Assembly (NCBI RefSeq): GCF_000373585.1
Contig: NZ_KB891853.1
Location: 1 to 64,000, forward strand
Reading direction: 5' to 3'
DNA: 64,000 nt
Origin: Streptomyces sp. MspMP-M5
GTDB taxonomy: Bacteria > Actinomycetota > Actinomycetes > Streptomycetales > Streptomycetaceae
In this document: positions 7,006 through 17,274 of the stretch, one piece after another
Layout of the letters: each line of letters begins with the position of its first letter
Position numbering within the stretch: position 1 is the first letter of the stretch
Notes under the pieces: model-generated
What the model was told of the DNA's origin: nothing
Databases searched by the model: none
What the model saw: only the letters and a program-made list of their open reading frames with translations
Program-made: the position numbers and the translations under genes

Positions 7006-9585
7006 ATGTTCACCACCGCCCTGCGCAACGTCCTCGCGCACAAGGCCCGGCTGCTGATGACCGCGCTCGCGGTCCTGCTCGGCGTCGCCTTCGTCGCGGG
7101 CACCCTGATCTTCAGCGACACCGTCGGCGAGGCCGTCAAGAACGCCTCCGCCCGGAACCTCAAGGACGTGGCCGTCTCCGTCAAGGCCACCTCGGACCCC
7201 GACACCGGCCCCGGTCCCGGGAAGGACGGCAAGCGGGCCACCGCCCTCGACCAGCGGCTGGCCGACCGGATCCGCGCCCTGCCGGGCGTGGCGTCCGTGC
7301 GCGCCGACGTCACCGGCCAGGCCACGCTGGCCGGCCGGGACGGCGAGCCGATCGGCAACGGCTGGCAGAACCGCGCCGTCAACTACCAGCCGGGCAAGGA
7401 CGGCAAGGACGACCGCTATCCCCTGGTCGCGGGCCGCGGCCCGGCCTCCGGCGACGAGATCGCGCTGGCCGAGAGCACCGCGAAGGCCGCCGGTGTGCGG
7501 CTCGGCGACACCGTGCGCTTCGCGACCGACGGCCCGGTGCTGACGAAGAAGCTCGTCGGCATCGTGGCGACCGACGACCCGGCGGTGACCGCGGGCGGCA
7601 GCCTGGCGCTGTTCGACACCGCCACCGCGCAGCGGCTGTATCTGCACCCGGGCCAGTACGACGAGCTGGTGGTGGCGGCCGCCCCCGGCACCGACCAGCG
7701 GGCGCTGACCGCCGAGGTCCGCAAGCTGCTGCCGGCCAAGCGCGCCGAGGCCACCAGCGGACGCGAACTGGCCGCCGAGCAGGCCCGGTTGATCGCCGAG
7801 CAGAACAGCGCGCTCAGCAAGACGCTGCTGACGTTCGCCGGGATCGCCCTGTTCGTGGGCGTCTTCATCATCGCCAACACCTTCACCATGCTGATCTCCC
7901 AGCGCAGCCGCGAGATCGCGCTGCTGCGCGCGGTGGGCGCCTCCCGCCGGCAGGTCGTGCGCTCGGTGCTCGCCGAGGCCGGTCTGCTGGGGCTGGTCTC
8001 GTCGGTCGTCGGCTTCGCGCTGGGCACCGGGATCGCGGTGGGGCTGCGGGCCGTACTGGACGCAGGCGGAGCGGGCTTCCCGGACGGACCGGTGGTCATC
8101 AGCCCGGCCGCGGTGCTCGCCTCGCTCGGCGTCGGGGTGCTGGTGACCGTGCTGGCCGCCTGGCTCCCGTCGCGCAAGGCGGCGCGGATCGCGCCGGTGG
8201 AGGCGCTCAGCACCGTCGAGGCGCCGCCGGCCCCGCGCAGCCTCGTCGTCCGCAACGTCCTCGGCGCGCTGGTCACCGCCGCCGGTGTCGCGGTGATGCT
8301 CTGGGTCTCCACCCTGACCTCGGGCGACGACCTGCCGATCGCCATGGCGGGCTCGGCGCTGACCCTGACCGGCGTGATCATCCTGGCCCCGCTGCTGTCC
8401 CGGCCGCTGGTCTCCCTGGCCGGCGCGGTCACCACCCGCCTCTTCGGCGTCACCGGTCGGCTCGCCAAGGAGAACGCCCTGCGCAATCCGCGGCGGACGG
8501 CGGCGACCGGCTCGGCGCTGATGATCGGCCTGACCCTGATCACCGGGATGACCGTCGCCGGGCACTCCGCCCAGGTCGCGATGGACAAGATGGCCGGCCG
8601 CGGGCTGACCGCCGACTACCAGGTCAAGACCTCCACCTACGTCGGGCTGGACCCGAAGCTGTCCGCCAAGGTGGCGCAGGTCCCCGGCGTCGAGGCGACG
8701 GCCCCGCTGCGCGGCACCGGCTTCACCACCGACCCCGACCCCGGCGCCGGGCCGGGCGGCGGCTTCGGCTACGTCCACGGCACCGACCTCGACCAGATCG
8801 GCAAGCTCACGCAGCTGACCTTCACCCAGGGCTCGCTGGGCGCCGTCAAAGCCGGCGGCATCGCCGTCTCGCAGAAGGAGGCCAAGGAGCGCGGCTGGAA
8901 GGCCGGCGACACCCTGAACGTCGAGTTCTACGACAAGAAGAAGGCCCGGCTGAAGATCGCCGCCGTCTACGCGGACAACGAGGTGCTCGGCTCCTCCTTC
9001 GCCGCGACCGCCCTGGTCGATCCGCACCTGGACCGGCTCCGCGACGACGAACTGCTGGTCAAGGCGGCCGGCGGCGGCTCCCCCGAGCTGGCCAGGGAGA
9101 TCCGGCGGGCGCTCGGCGACAGCCCGCTGCTGAAGGTCCAGGACCGCGACGCGCTGCGCAAGGAGACCGCGGGGCAGATCGACACCATCGTGAACATGGT
9201 CTACGGACTGCTCGGCATGGCCGTGCTCATCGCGGTGGTCGGCGTGGTCAACACCCTGGCGATGTCGGTCTTCGAGCGCACCCGGGAGATCGGGATGCTG
9301 CGCGCGGTGGGCCTGGCCCGCGGCGGCATCAAGCAGATGGTGCGGCTGGAGTCGGTGGTCATCTCGCTCTTCGGCGCGGTGCTCGGCATGGGCCTGGGCG
9401 TCTTCCTGGCCTGGGCCGGCGGCAGCCTGGTCGGCTCGTCCTTCCCGACCTACGCCATGGTGCTGCCCTGGGGCCGGCTCGGCCTGTTCCTGCTGATCGC
9501 CCTGGTCGTCGGGGTGCTGGCGGCGCTGTGGCCGGCCCGGCGGGCGGCCCGGCTGAACATGCTGGCGGCCATCGGCGCGCAGTAG
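7006..9585 (+). CDS. FtsX-like ABC transporter permease
   Basis: An 859-residue membrane protein carrying two FtsX domains. The N-terminal helix is MTALAVLLGVAFVAGTLIFS, followed by an extracytoplasmic domain. Helix groups cluster at about residues 275-400, 410-480 and 730-850. The cytoplasmic-side motifs SREIALLRAVGASRRQV and TREIGMLRAVGLARGGIK, one per half, are characteristic of MacB/FtsX permeases and couple to the ATPase. A second extracytoplasmic domain (about 520-720) lies before the last helices. It forms an exporter or mechanotransmitter with the preceding ATPase. Substrate unknown. A long hairpin after the stop closes the operon. Confidence 0.93.
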   Translation: MFTTALRNVLAHKARLLMTALAVLLGVAFVAGTLIFSDTVGEAVKNASARNLKDVAVSVKATSDPDTGPGPGKDGKRATALDQRLADRIRALPGVASVRADVTGQATLAGRDGEPIGNGWQNRAVNYQPGKDGKDDRYPLVAGRGPASGDEIALAESTAKAAGVRLGDTVRFATDGPVLTKKLVGIVATDDPAVTAGGSLALFDTATAQRLYLHPGQYDELVVAAAPGTDQRALTAEVRKLLPAKRAEATSGRELAAEQARLIAEQNSALSKTLLTFAGIALFVGVFIIANTFTMLISQRSREIALLRAVGASRRQVVRSVLAEAGLLGLVSSVVGFALGTGIAVGLRAVLDAGGAGFPDGPVVISPAAVLASLGVGVLVTVLAAWLPSRKAARIAPVEALSTVEAPPAPRSLVVRNVLGALVTAAGVAVMLWVSTLTSGDDLPIAMAGSALTLTGVIILAPLLSRPLVSLAGAVTTRLFGVTGRLAKENALRNPRRTAATGSALMIGLTLITGMTVAGHSAQVAMDKMAGRGLTADYQVKTSTYVGLDPKLSAKVAQVPGVEATAPLRGTGFTTDPDPGAGPGGGFGYVHGTDLDQIGKLTQLTFTQGSLGAVKAGGIAVSQKEAKERGWKAGDTLNVEFYDKKKARLKIAAVYADNEVLGSSFAATALVDPHLDRLRDDELLVKAAGGGSPELAREIRRALGDSPLLKVQDRDALRKETAGQIDTIVNMVYGLLGMAVLIAVVGVVNTLAMSVFERTREIGMLRAVGLARGGIKQMVRLESVVISLFGAVLGMGLGVFLAWAGGSLVGSSFPTYAMVLPWGRLGLFLLIALVVGVLAALWPARRAARLNMLAAIGAQ

Positions 9586-9610
9586 CCCCTGCGCCCACCC
9601 GTCACCCGGC

Positions 9611-9651
9611 GCCCGTGCCCCCGCTCCTCAACCGAGGGCGGGGGCACGGGC
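9611..9651. terminator. hairpin after FtsX-like permease
   Basis: Perfect 14-bp stem GCCCGTGCCCCCGC / GCGGGGGCACGGGC with a 13-base loop, starting 26 bases after the permease stop. Confidence 0.75.
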
Positions 9652-9859
9652 GTTGAGGACGGGCGCACGGGCGTTGCGGGACCGCAGGGCGGGACGCGAC
9701 CTCTCTGCCGGATGCCTTGACACCCGAGGGCCTGTCATGGACATTCCCCTAGGCCCACTTGGTCCAGTCCAGCACAGGCGCACGCCCGCCGGCGCAGGCC
9801 GGCCGGGCACGCCCGGACCGGCTCGGGCCGCCCCCCCCACAGGTCCCTGGAGGACATGC

Positions 9860-10873
9860 ATGGACAGCCCCGGACTCAGCACCGGCTCCGGAACCAGACC
9901 CCGGCCGCACCTCGCCGCCCTCGCCGTCACCGCCGCGGCCCTCACCGCGCTGCTGGCGCTGACGCCGGCCGCCCCGGCCACCGCCACCACCCACCCGGCC
10001 ACGGCCCGGACCACCGCACCGCCCTCCCCCACGGCCCCGCACACCGGCGTCGTCACCGGGGCCCGCACACCGGCCCGTACAGCGGGGCGCGAGCGCGCCG
10101 TCCGTACGTTCCTGGCGGGGCGCCGCGCGGTGTCCGGCCCGGCGTGGACGCACCACCCCCGGCTCCCCGGCGGCCGGCCGGCCGCATCCGCTCCCCGGCA
10201 GGGCCAGGTGACCCACAACTGGTGGGGCGTCTTCCCCCAACCCGGCACGCACGACGGCATCATGGCCACCCACACCGTCGACCCGTCCTACACGGTCACC
10301 GACGCGGACAACGTCACCTACGCGCCCACCACCAAGGCCCAGAACTCCTGCATGGAAGTGGTCACCGCGTACACCAGCACCGGCAACGAGATCTGGGCGT
10401 GGGACTGGTGCGGGACCGTCGGCCCGGCCAAGACCGTCCCCCTCGACGACGCCTTCCTGAAGAACTACACCCCCGGCAACGGCGGACCGGCCGCGTACAG
10501 CGTGCAGATGGTGCGGGACGACGCGGCCGCCAACCGCTGGTCGGCCTACCTCTACAACTACCGCACCGCCGCCTGGGACCTGCTGTTCCGGCAGTCGGGC
10601 GCCGACCGGAGCGGGCTGGACCACGGCTGGGACATGTTCGAGATCTACGCGAGCGTCAACCCGGCCACCAACGAGGGGTATTACTGCACGGAGGCGCGGC
10701 ATACGGTCTTCGACAGCAGCGCCGTGCGGTTGCGCAGCAACGGCGCCTGGAAGCCGGCGGGTCCGTCCGACTCGCCGTGGACGGAGACCGACCCCGATCC
10801 GGAGGCTTTCCTGTGCCCGCCGCTGAAGTTCGTCCAGGCGGGCGCGGACGACCACTGGACCGTGCGCCAGTGA
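9860..10873 (+). CDS. secreted protein of unknown function
   Basis: A 337-residue exported protein. It was started at the ATG giving MDSPGLSTGSGTRPRPHLAA, placed six bases after GGAGG. A basic n-region and hydrophobic stretch (LAALAVTAAALTALLALTPA) ending near APATAT form a Sec-type signal peptide. A Thr/Ala/Pro-rich linker follows to about residue 110. The mature C-terminal domain has many Trp and Tyr (QVTHNWWGVFPQ, IWAWDWCGTVG, YLYNYRTAAWDLLF) and four Cys, two of them in SCMEV and DWCGT, so disulfides are likely. The aromatic content suggests a beta-sandwich that could bind carbohydrate, but I do not recognise the family. It stands alone, bounded by hairpins. Confidence 0.8.
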   Translation: MDSPGLSTGSGTRPRPHLAALAVTAAALTALLALTPAAPATATTHPATARTTAPPSPTAPHTGVVTGARTPARTAGRERAVRTFLAGRRAVSGPAWTHHPRLPGGRPAASAPRQGQVTHNWWGVFPQPGTHDGIMATHTVDPSYTVTDADNVTYAPTTKAQNSCMEVVTAYTSTGNEIWAWDWCGTVGPAKTVPLDDAFLKNYTPGNGGPAAYSVQMVRDDAAANRWSAYLYNYRTAAWDLLFRQSGADRSGLDHGWDMFEIYASVNPATNEGYYCTEARHTVFDSSAVRLRSNGAWKPAGPSDSPWTETDPDPEAFLCPPLKFVQAGADDHWTVRQ

Positions 10874-10880
10874 CGGACAA

Positions 10881-10910
10881 CGGGCGGCGCACCCAACGGT
10901 GCGCCGCCCG
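10881..10910. terminator. bidirectional hairpin between secreted protein gene and pfkA
   Basis: Perfect 13-bp stem CGGGCGGCGCACC / GGTGCGCCGCCCG with loop CAAC, between convergent stop codons at 10873 and 10969. Confidence 0.85.
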
Positions 10911-10968
10911 CGACGTCTTGACGTAACGCCGGGACGCCCCGGAATGTCCCGGCGCGCCCCGGAACGCC

Positions 10969-11994
10969 TCAGAAGACCGACTCGGCCTCGTCCATGCGGT
11001 TCGCCGGGACCCGCTTGAGTTCGGTGATCGCGTCGGCCAGCGGCGCCATGACGATGTCCGTGCCGCGCAGCGCGGTCATCTGGCCGAAGTCGCCGCGGTG
11101 CGCGGCCTCGACGGCGTGCCAGCCGAAGCGGGTGGCCAGCACCCGGTCGTAGGCGGTGGGGGTGCCGCCGCGCTGGACGTGGCCGAGGATGACCGGGCGG
11201 GCCTCCTTGCCCAGGCGCCGCTCCAGCTCGCGGGCGAGCGCGGTGCCGATGCCGGAGAACCGCTCGTGGCCGAACTGGTCGATGGCGCCCTTCTTGTAGT
11301 CCATGGTGCCGGCGAGCGGGTGGGCGCCCTCGGCGACGCAGACCACGGCGAACTTCTTGCCCCGGGCGAAGCGCTCCTCCACCATCTTCACCAGGTCGTT
11401 GACGTCGAACTCGCGCTCCGGCAGGCAGATGCCGTGGGCACCGCCGGCCATGCCGGACTCCAGCGCGATCCAGCCCGCGTGCCGGCCCATGACCTCGACG
11501 ACCATGACCCGCTGGTGCGACTCGGCGGTGGTCTTGAGGCGGTCGATGGCCTCGGTGGCCACGCCGACGGCGGTGTCGAAGCCGAAGGTGCGGTCGGTGG
11601 AGGAGATGTCGTTGTCGATGGTCTTGGGGACGCCGACGACGGGCATGCCGGCGTCGGCGAGCATCCGGGCGGCGGTGAGGGTGCCCTCGCCGCCGATCGG
11701 GATCAGGACGTCTATCCCGTACTCGCGGGAGAAGTCCTTGGCGCTCTCGCACGCCTCGCGCAGCCGGGCGCGCTCCAGGCGGGCGGAGCCGAGGATGGTG
11801 CCGCCGCGGGCGAGGATGCCGCTGACCGCGTCCAGGTCGAGCTTGCGGAAGCGGCCGTCGAGCAGTCCCTTGAAGCCGTCCTCGAAGCCGATGACCTCGT
11901 CTCCGTGGCCGGTGAGGGCGCGGTGGACGACGGACCGGATCACAGCATTCAGGCCCGGGCAGTCGCCGCCCGCGGTGAGGACTCCGATACGCAT
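10969..11994 (-). CDS. pfkA: ATP-dependent 6-phosphofructokinase
   Basis: A 341-residue cytoplasmic enzyme phosphorylating fructose 6-phosphate to the 1,6-bisphosphate in glycolysis. Seen are the N-terminal nucleotide fold MRIGVLTAGGDCPGLNAVIR, the GGEGT segment (Gly at the position that is Asp in pyrophosphate-dependent enzymes, hence ATP-dependent), the catalytic PKTIDNDI motif, VEVMGRHAGWIAL and GHVQRGGTPTAYDR. Length is normal for the actinobacterial group. GGAG precedes the ATG. It diverges from pta-ackA across a 277-bp gap, putting an upper-glycolysis enzyme next to acetate and pyruvate kinase genes. Confidence 0.96.
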   Translation of the reverse strand: MRIGVLTAGGDCPGLNAVIRSVVHRALTGHGDEVIGFEDGFKGLLDGRFRKLDLDAVSGILARGGTILGSARLERARLREACESAKDFSREYGIDVLIPIGGEGTLTAARMLADAGMPVVGVPKTIDNDISSTDRTFGFDTAVGVATEAIDRLKTTAESHQRVMVVEVMGRHAGWIALESGMAGGAHGICLPEREFDVNDLVKMVEERFARGKKFAVVCVAEGAHPLAGTMDYKKGAIDQFGHERFSGIGTALARELERRLGKEARPVILGHVQRGGTPTAYDRVLATRFGWHAVEAAHRGDFGQMTALRGTDIVMAPLADAITELKRVPANRMDEAESVF

Positions 11995-12271
11995 CGTGCT
12001 GTGTCTCCTGTGCTCGCTGTCGGTTCGTGTGAGCCGGTCCGATTGTTTCACGTGTCGCCCGGTCCCACCCCGGCCCGCCCCGGCCGTGCGCCGGGACCAC
12101 CCCCACTGTCCCCGCACCGGCCTCCACAGGGAAACTGGAAGAGCGACCTAGCCACCCGCGCAGGTATTGTCAAGAGGGGCAAGGCCACAATAACGGCCGA
12201 TTTTGACCTTGTGAGCAGGGAAAACCGCGAGCTCGGAGCCTCGCGGCCATCGAGAGGGACGGAGACCACGC

Positions 12272-14365
12272 GTGACGCGCAGCGTGTACGTGACCGGTAT
12301 CGACCGCGGCGACGGCCGCCAGGTCGTCGAGCTGGGAGTGATGGAGCTCCTGACCCGCCACGTCGACCGGGTGGGGGTGTTCCGCCCCCTGGTCCACGAT
12401 GGGCCCGACCGGCTGTTCGATCTGCTGCGGGCCCGCTACCGCCTCGCCCAGCCCGCCGAGACGGTCTACGGCATCAGCTACGCCGAGGCCGCCGCCCTCC
12501 AGGCCGAGCGCGGCACCGACGAGCTGGTCTCCCGGCTCGTCGACCGCTTCCACGCGGTGGCCCGCGACTACGAGTACGTCCTGGTCCTCGGCTCGGACTA
12601 CGCCGACACCAGCCTGCCGGACGAACTGGCGCTCAACGCCCGGCTGGCCAACGAGTTCGGCGCCGCGGTGATACCCGTCGTCGGCGGCCAGGGCCAGGAG
12701 GCCGAGTCGGTCCGCGCCGAGGCCCGCAACGCCTACCGCGCCTACGACTCGCTGGGCTGCGACGTCGTCGCGCTGGTCGTCAACCGCGTCGCGCCCGAGC
12801 AGCGCACCGCCGTCGTCGAGCGGCTCGCCGCCCGTCTGCCGGTGCCCTGCTACGCGCTCCCCGAGGACGGCTCGCTCTCCGCGCCGACCGTCGGCCAGAT
12901 CGTGCAGGCGCTCGGCGCCGAGGTGCTGCTCGGCGACGACTCCGGGCTCGCCCGGGACGCCCGGGACTTCGTCTTCGGCGGCGCGATGCTGCCGACCTTC
13001 CTCCAGGCGCTCACCCCCGGCTGCATGGTGATCACCCCCGGGGACCGCGCCGACCTCGTCATCGGCTCGCTCGCCGCGCACAGCGCCGGCGCCCCGCCGA
13101 TCGCCGGTGTGGTGCTCACCCTCGACGAGCGGCCCGGCCCCGACATCATGGCGCTGGCCGCCCGCCTGGCGCCCGGCACCCCGGTGGTCTCCGTCCCCGG
13201 CGGCTCCTTCCCCACCGCCGCCGAGCTGTTCGCCATCGAGGGCAAGCTGAACGCCGCCTCGCCGCGCAAGGCCGAGACCGCGCTCGGCCTCTTCGAACGG
13301 CACGTGGACACCGCCGAGCTGACCGACAAGATCTCCGTCGCCCGCTCCGGCCGGGTCACGCCGATGATGTTCGAGCACGAGCTGATCGAGCGGTCCCGCG
13401 CCGGCCGCCGCCGGGTCGTGCTCCCCGAGGGCGCCGAGGAGCGGGTGCTGCGCGCCGCCGACGTGCTGCTGCGCCGCGACGTCTGCGACCTGACGCTGCT
13501 GGGCGAGGAGGAGGCGATCCGCAAGCGCGCCGCCGACCTGGCCATCGACCTGGCCGACGCCCAGATCATCGACCCGCAGTCCTCGCCGCTGCGCGAGCGG
13601 TTCGCCGAGCTGTACGCCACCCTCCGTGCCCACAAGGGCGTCGGCTACGAGCTGGCCTACGACATGGTCGCGGACGTCTCCTACTTCGGCACGCTGATGG
13701 TCCAGGAGGGCCTGGCCGACGGCATGGTCTCGGGTGCCGTGCACTCGACCGCCGCCACCATCCGGCCCGCCTTCGAGATCATCAAGACAAAGCCCGGCGC
13801 GCAGATCGTCTCGTCGGTCTTCTTCATGTGCCTGGCCGACCGCGTCCTGGTCTACGGCGACTGCGCGGTCAACCCGGACCCGAACGCCGAGCAGCTGGCC
13901 GACATCGCCATCCAGTCCGCCACCACCGCCGCGCAGTTCGGCGTCGAGCCGCGGATCGCGATGCTGTCGTACTCCACCGGCACCTCCGGCTCCGGCGCCG
14001 ACGTCGACAAGGTCCGCAAGGCCACCGAGATCGTCCGCGAGCGGCGCCCGGACCTGCTGGTCGAGGGCCCGATCCAGTACGACGCGGCGGTGGACGCGGC
14101 GGTCGCCCGGACCAAGCTGCCGGACTCCGAGGTGGCCGGCCGGGCCACCGTGCTGATCTTCCCGGACCTCAACACCGGCAACAACACCTACAAGGCCGTC
14201 CAGCGCTCCGCCGGCGCGGTGGCGGTCGGCCCGGTCCTCCAGGGCCTGCGCAAGCCGGTCAACGACCTCTCGCGCGGCGCCCTCGTCCAGGACATCGTCA
14301 ACACCGTCGCGATCACCGCGATCCAGGCCCAGGGCGCCCAGCCCGGCGCCGGCCACACCGCCTGA
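12272..14365 (+). CDS. pta: phosphate acetyltransferase
   Basis: A 697-residue long-form enzyme interconverting acetyl-CoA and acetyl phosphate. The N-terminal half is a DRTGG/CobQ-like P-loop-derived regulatory region (SVYVTGIDRGDGRQVVELG). The C-terminal 330 residues are the catalytic PTA/PTB domain, starting near TPMMFEHELIERSRAGRRRV. It includes GAVHSTAATIRPAFEII and MLSYSTGTSGSGADVDKV. It starts at GTG with GGAG upstream. It is followed after 25 bases by ackA, the standard pta-ackA operon for overflow acetate metabolism and acetyl-phosphate production. Confidence 0.96.
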   Translation: MTRSVYVTGIDRGDGRQVVELGVMELLTRHVDRVGVFRPLVHDGPDRLFDLLRARYRLAQPAETVYGISYAEAAALQAERGTDELVSRLVDRFHAVARDYEYVLVLGSDYADTSLPDELALNARLANEFGAAVIPVVGGQGQEAESVRAEARNAYRAYDSLGCDVVALVVNRVAPEQRTAVVERLAARLPVPCYALPEDGSLSAPTVGQIVQALGAEVLLGDDSGLARDARDFVFGGAMLPTFLQALTPGCMVITPGDRADLVIGSLAAHSAGAPPIAGVVLTLDERPGPDIMALAARLAPGTPVVSVPGGSFPTAAELFAIEGKLNAASPRKAETALGLFERHVDTAELTDKISVARSGRVTPMMFEHELIERSRAGRRRVVLPEGAEERVLRAADVLLRRDVCDLTLLGEEEAIRKRAADLAIDLADAQIIDPQSSPLRERFAELYATLRAHKGVGYELAYDMVADVSYFGTLMVQEGLADGMVSGAVHSTAATIRPAFEIIKTKPGAQIVSSVFFMCLADRVLVYGDCAVNPDPNAEQLADIAIQSATTAAQFGVEPRIAMLSYSTGTSGSGADVDKVRKATEIVRERRPDLLVEGPIQYDAAVDAAVARTKLPDSEVAGRATVLIFPDLNTGNNTYKAVQRSAGAVAVGPVLQGLRKPVNDLSRGALVQDIVNTVAITAIQAQGAQPGAGHTA

Positions 14366-14390
14366 CCCCTCCCCACCGGAAAGCCCCTTC

Positions 14391-15623
<1,233 letters not shown>

Positions 15624-15637
15624 CCGGAGGCCGGCCC

Positions 15638-15673
15638 GCGGGCGGAGCGGGCGGGCCCGCCCGCTCCGCCCGC
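15638..15673. terminator. 36-bp perfect palindrome after ackA
   Basis: Two 18-base arms with no loop: GCGGGCGGAGCGGGCGGG followed directly by its reverse complement. It lies 15 bases after the ackA stop and would form a very stable GC hairpin. Confidence 0.85.
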
Positions 15674-15738
15674 ATTGCCTCTCCTCGGCTGAAGGGCCTG
15701 TGAAGCAGAGCGAAATATTCCGCTCCGAAACAAACCGA

Positions 15739-15744
15739 TAGGAT
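15739..15744 (+). promoter_or_regulatory. -10 box TAGGAT of pyk, leaderless type
   Basis: TAGGAT sits six bases before the pyk ATG and no ribosome site lies between, so the transcript probably starts at or near the start codon. No clear -35 was identified. Confidence 0.5.
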
Positions 15745-15750
15745 CGAGAC

Positions 15751-17178
15751 ATGCGCCGTTCCAAAATCGTCTGCACCCTGGGCCCCGCCGTCGACTCCTA
15801 CGAGCAGCTGAAGACGCTGATCGAGGCCGGTATGAACGTGGCCCGTTTCAACATGAGCCACGGGACCCACTCGGAGCACGAGGAGCGGTACCACCGCCTC
15901 CGCAAGGCCGCCGAGGAGACCGGCCGCGCCGTCGGCGTGCTGGCCGACCTCCAGGGCCCCAAGATCCGCCTGGAGACCTTCGCCGAGGGCCCGGTGGAGC
16001 TGGTGCGCGGTGACGAGTTCGTCATCACCACCGAGGACGTCCCCGGTGACAAGCACATCTGCGGCACCACCTACAAGGGCCTGCCCGGCGACGTCTCCAA
16101 GGGCGACCCGGTCCTGATCAACGACGGCAACGTCGCCCTCCAGGTCGTCGAGGTCGACGGCCCGCGGGTGCGCACCATCGTCATCGAGGGCGGGGTCATC
16201 TCCGACCACAAGGGCATCAACCTCCCCGGCGCGGCGGTCAACGTCCCGGCGCTGTCCGAGAAGGACATCGAGGACCTGAAGTTCGCGCTGCACATGGGCT
16301 GCGACATGGTCGCGCTGTCCTTCGTGCGGGACGCCAAGGACGTCCAGGACGTGCACCGCGTCATGGACGAGGTGGGCCGCCGGGTCCCGGTCATCGCCAA
16401 GGTGGAGAAGCCGCAGGCGGTCGCCAACATGCAGGAGGTCGTGATGGCCTTCGACGCGGTGATGGTGGCCCGTGGCGACCTGGCGGTGGAGTACCCGCTG
16501 GAGAAGGTCCCGATGGTGCAGAAGCGCCTGGTGGAGATGTGCCGGCGGAACGCCAAGCCGGTGATCGTGGCGACCCAGATGATGGAGTCGATGATCACCA
16601 ACTCCCGGCCGACCCGCGCCGAGGCGTCCGACGTCGCCAACGCCATCCTCGACGGCGCCGACGCGGTGATGCTCTCCGCCGAGTCGTCGGTGGGCCAGTA
16701 CCCGATCGAGACCGTCAAGACCATGTCGAAGATCGTCGAGGCGGCCGAGGAGGAGCTGCTCTCCAAGGGCCTGCAGCCGCTGGTGCCCGGCAAGAAGCCG
16801 CGCACGCAGGGCGGTGCGGTGGCCCGCGCGGCCTGCGAGATGGCCGACTTCCTCGACGGCAAGGCGCTGGTGGCGTTCACCAAGTCCGGTGACACCGCCC
16901 GCCGGCTCTCCCGCTACCGCGCCGCCCAGCCGATCCTGGCCTTCACCACCGACCTCGCCACCCGCAACCAGCTCACCCTGAGCTGGGGCGTGGACTCCTT
17001 CGTCGTCCCGCACGTGGACAACACCGACGCGATGGTGGACCTGGTCGACGCCGAGCTGCTCAAGCTCAAGCGCTACAACGAGGGCGACACCATGCTGATC
17101 ACCGCCGGTTCGCCCCCCGGCGTCCCCGGCACCACCAACATGGTCCGGGTGCACCACCTCGGCGGCGGACGCGCCTGA
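15751..17178 (+). CDS. pyk: pyruvate kinase
   Basis: A 475-residue glycolytic enzyme making pyruvate and ATP from phosphoenolpyruvate and ADP. Seen are MRRSKIVCTLGPAVDSYEQL, NVARFNMSHG, LADLQGPKIR, VIAKVEKPQAVANM, and the active-site loop AVMVARGDLAVEYPLEKVP. A C-terminal allosteric domain follows. Length matches the bacterial family. A TAGGAT box only six bases before the ATG, with no Shine-Dalgarno, suggests a leaderless mRNA. An 18-bp hairpin with a T-run follows the stop. Streptomycetes commonly have two pyruvate kinases; this is the one beside ackA. Confidence 0.97.
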   Translation: MRRSKIVCTLGPAVDSYEQLKTLIEAGMNVARFNMSHGTHSEHEERYHRLRKAAEETGRAVGVLADLQGPKIRLETFAEGPVELVRGDEFVITTEDVPGDKHICGTTYKGLPGDVSKGDPVLINDGNVALQVVEVDGPRVRTIVIEGGVISDHKGINLPGAAVNVPALSEKDIEDLKFALHMGCDMVALSFVRDAKDVQDVHRVMDEVGRRVPVIAKVEKPQAVANMQEVVMAFDAVMVARGDLAVEYPLEKVPMVQKRLVEMCRRNAKPVIVATQMMESMITNSRPTRAEASDVANAILDGADAVMLSAESSVGQYPIETVKTMSKIVEAAEEELLSKGLQPLVPGKKPRTQGGAVARAACEMADFLDGKALVAFTKSGDTARRLSRYRAAQPILAFTTDLATRNQLTLSWGVDSFVVPHVDNTDAMVDLVDAELLKLKRYNEGDTMLITAGSPPGVPGTTNMVRVHHLGGGRA

Positions 17179-17200
17179 CGCGCCGCCCCGGACGCACCGA

Positions 17201-17241
17201 CGGCGGTGGGCCGCCCCCTGGTCGGGGGCGGCCCACCGCCG
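17201..17241. terminator. strong hairpin plus T-run after pyk
   Basis: Perfect 18-bp stem (CGGCGGTGGGCCGCCCCC and its complement), five-base loop, followed by TTTT on the plus strand. It also lies 34 bases beyond the stop of the convergent gene at 17275, so it may serve both. Confidence 0.9.
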
Positions 17242-17274
17242 TTTTGGCGGCTCCCGGAAGAACTGCCGGGCCGG

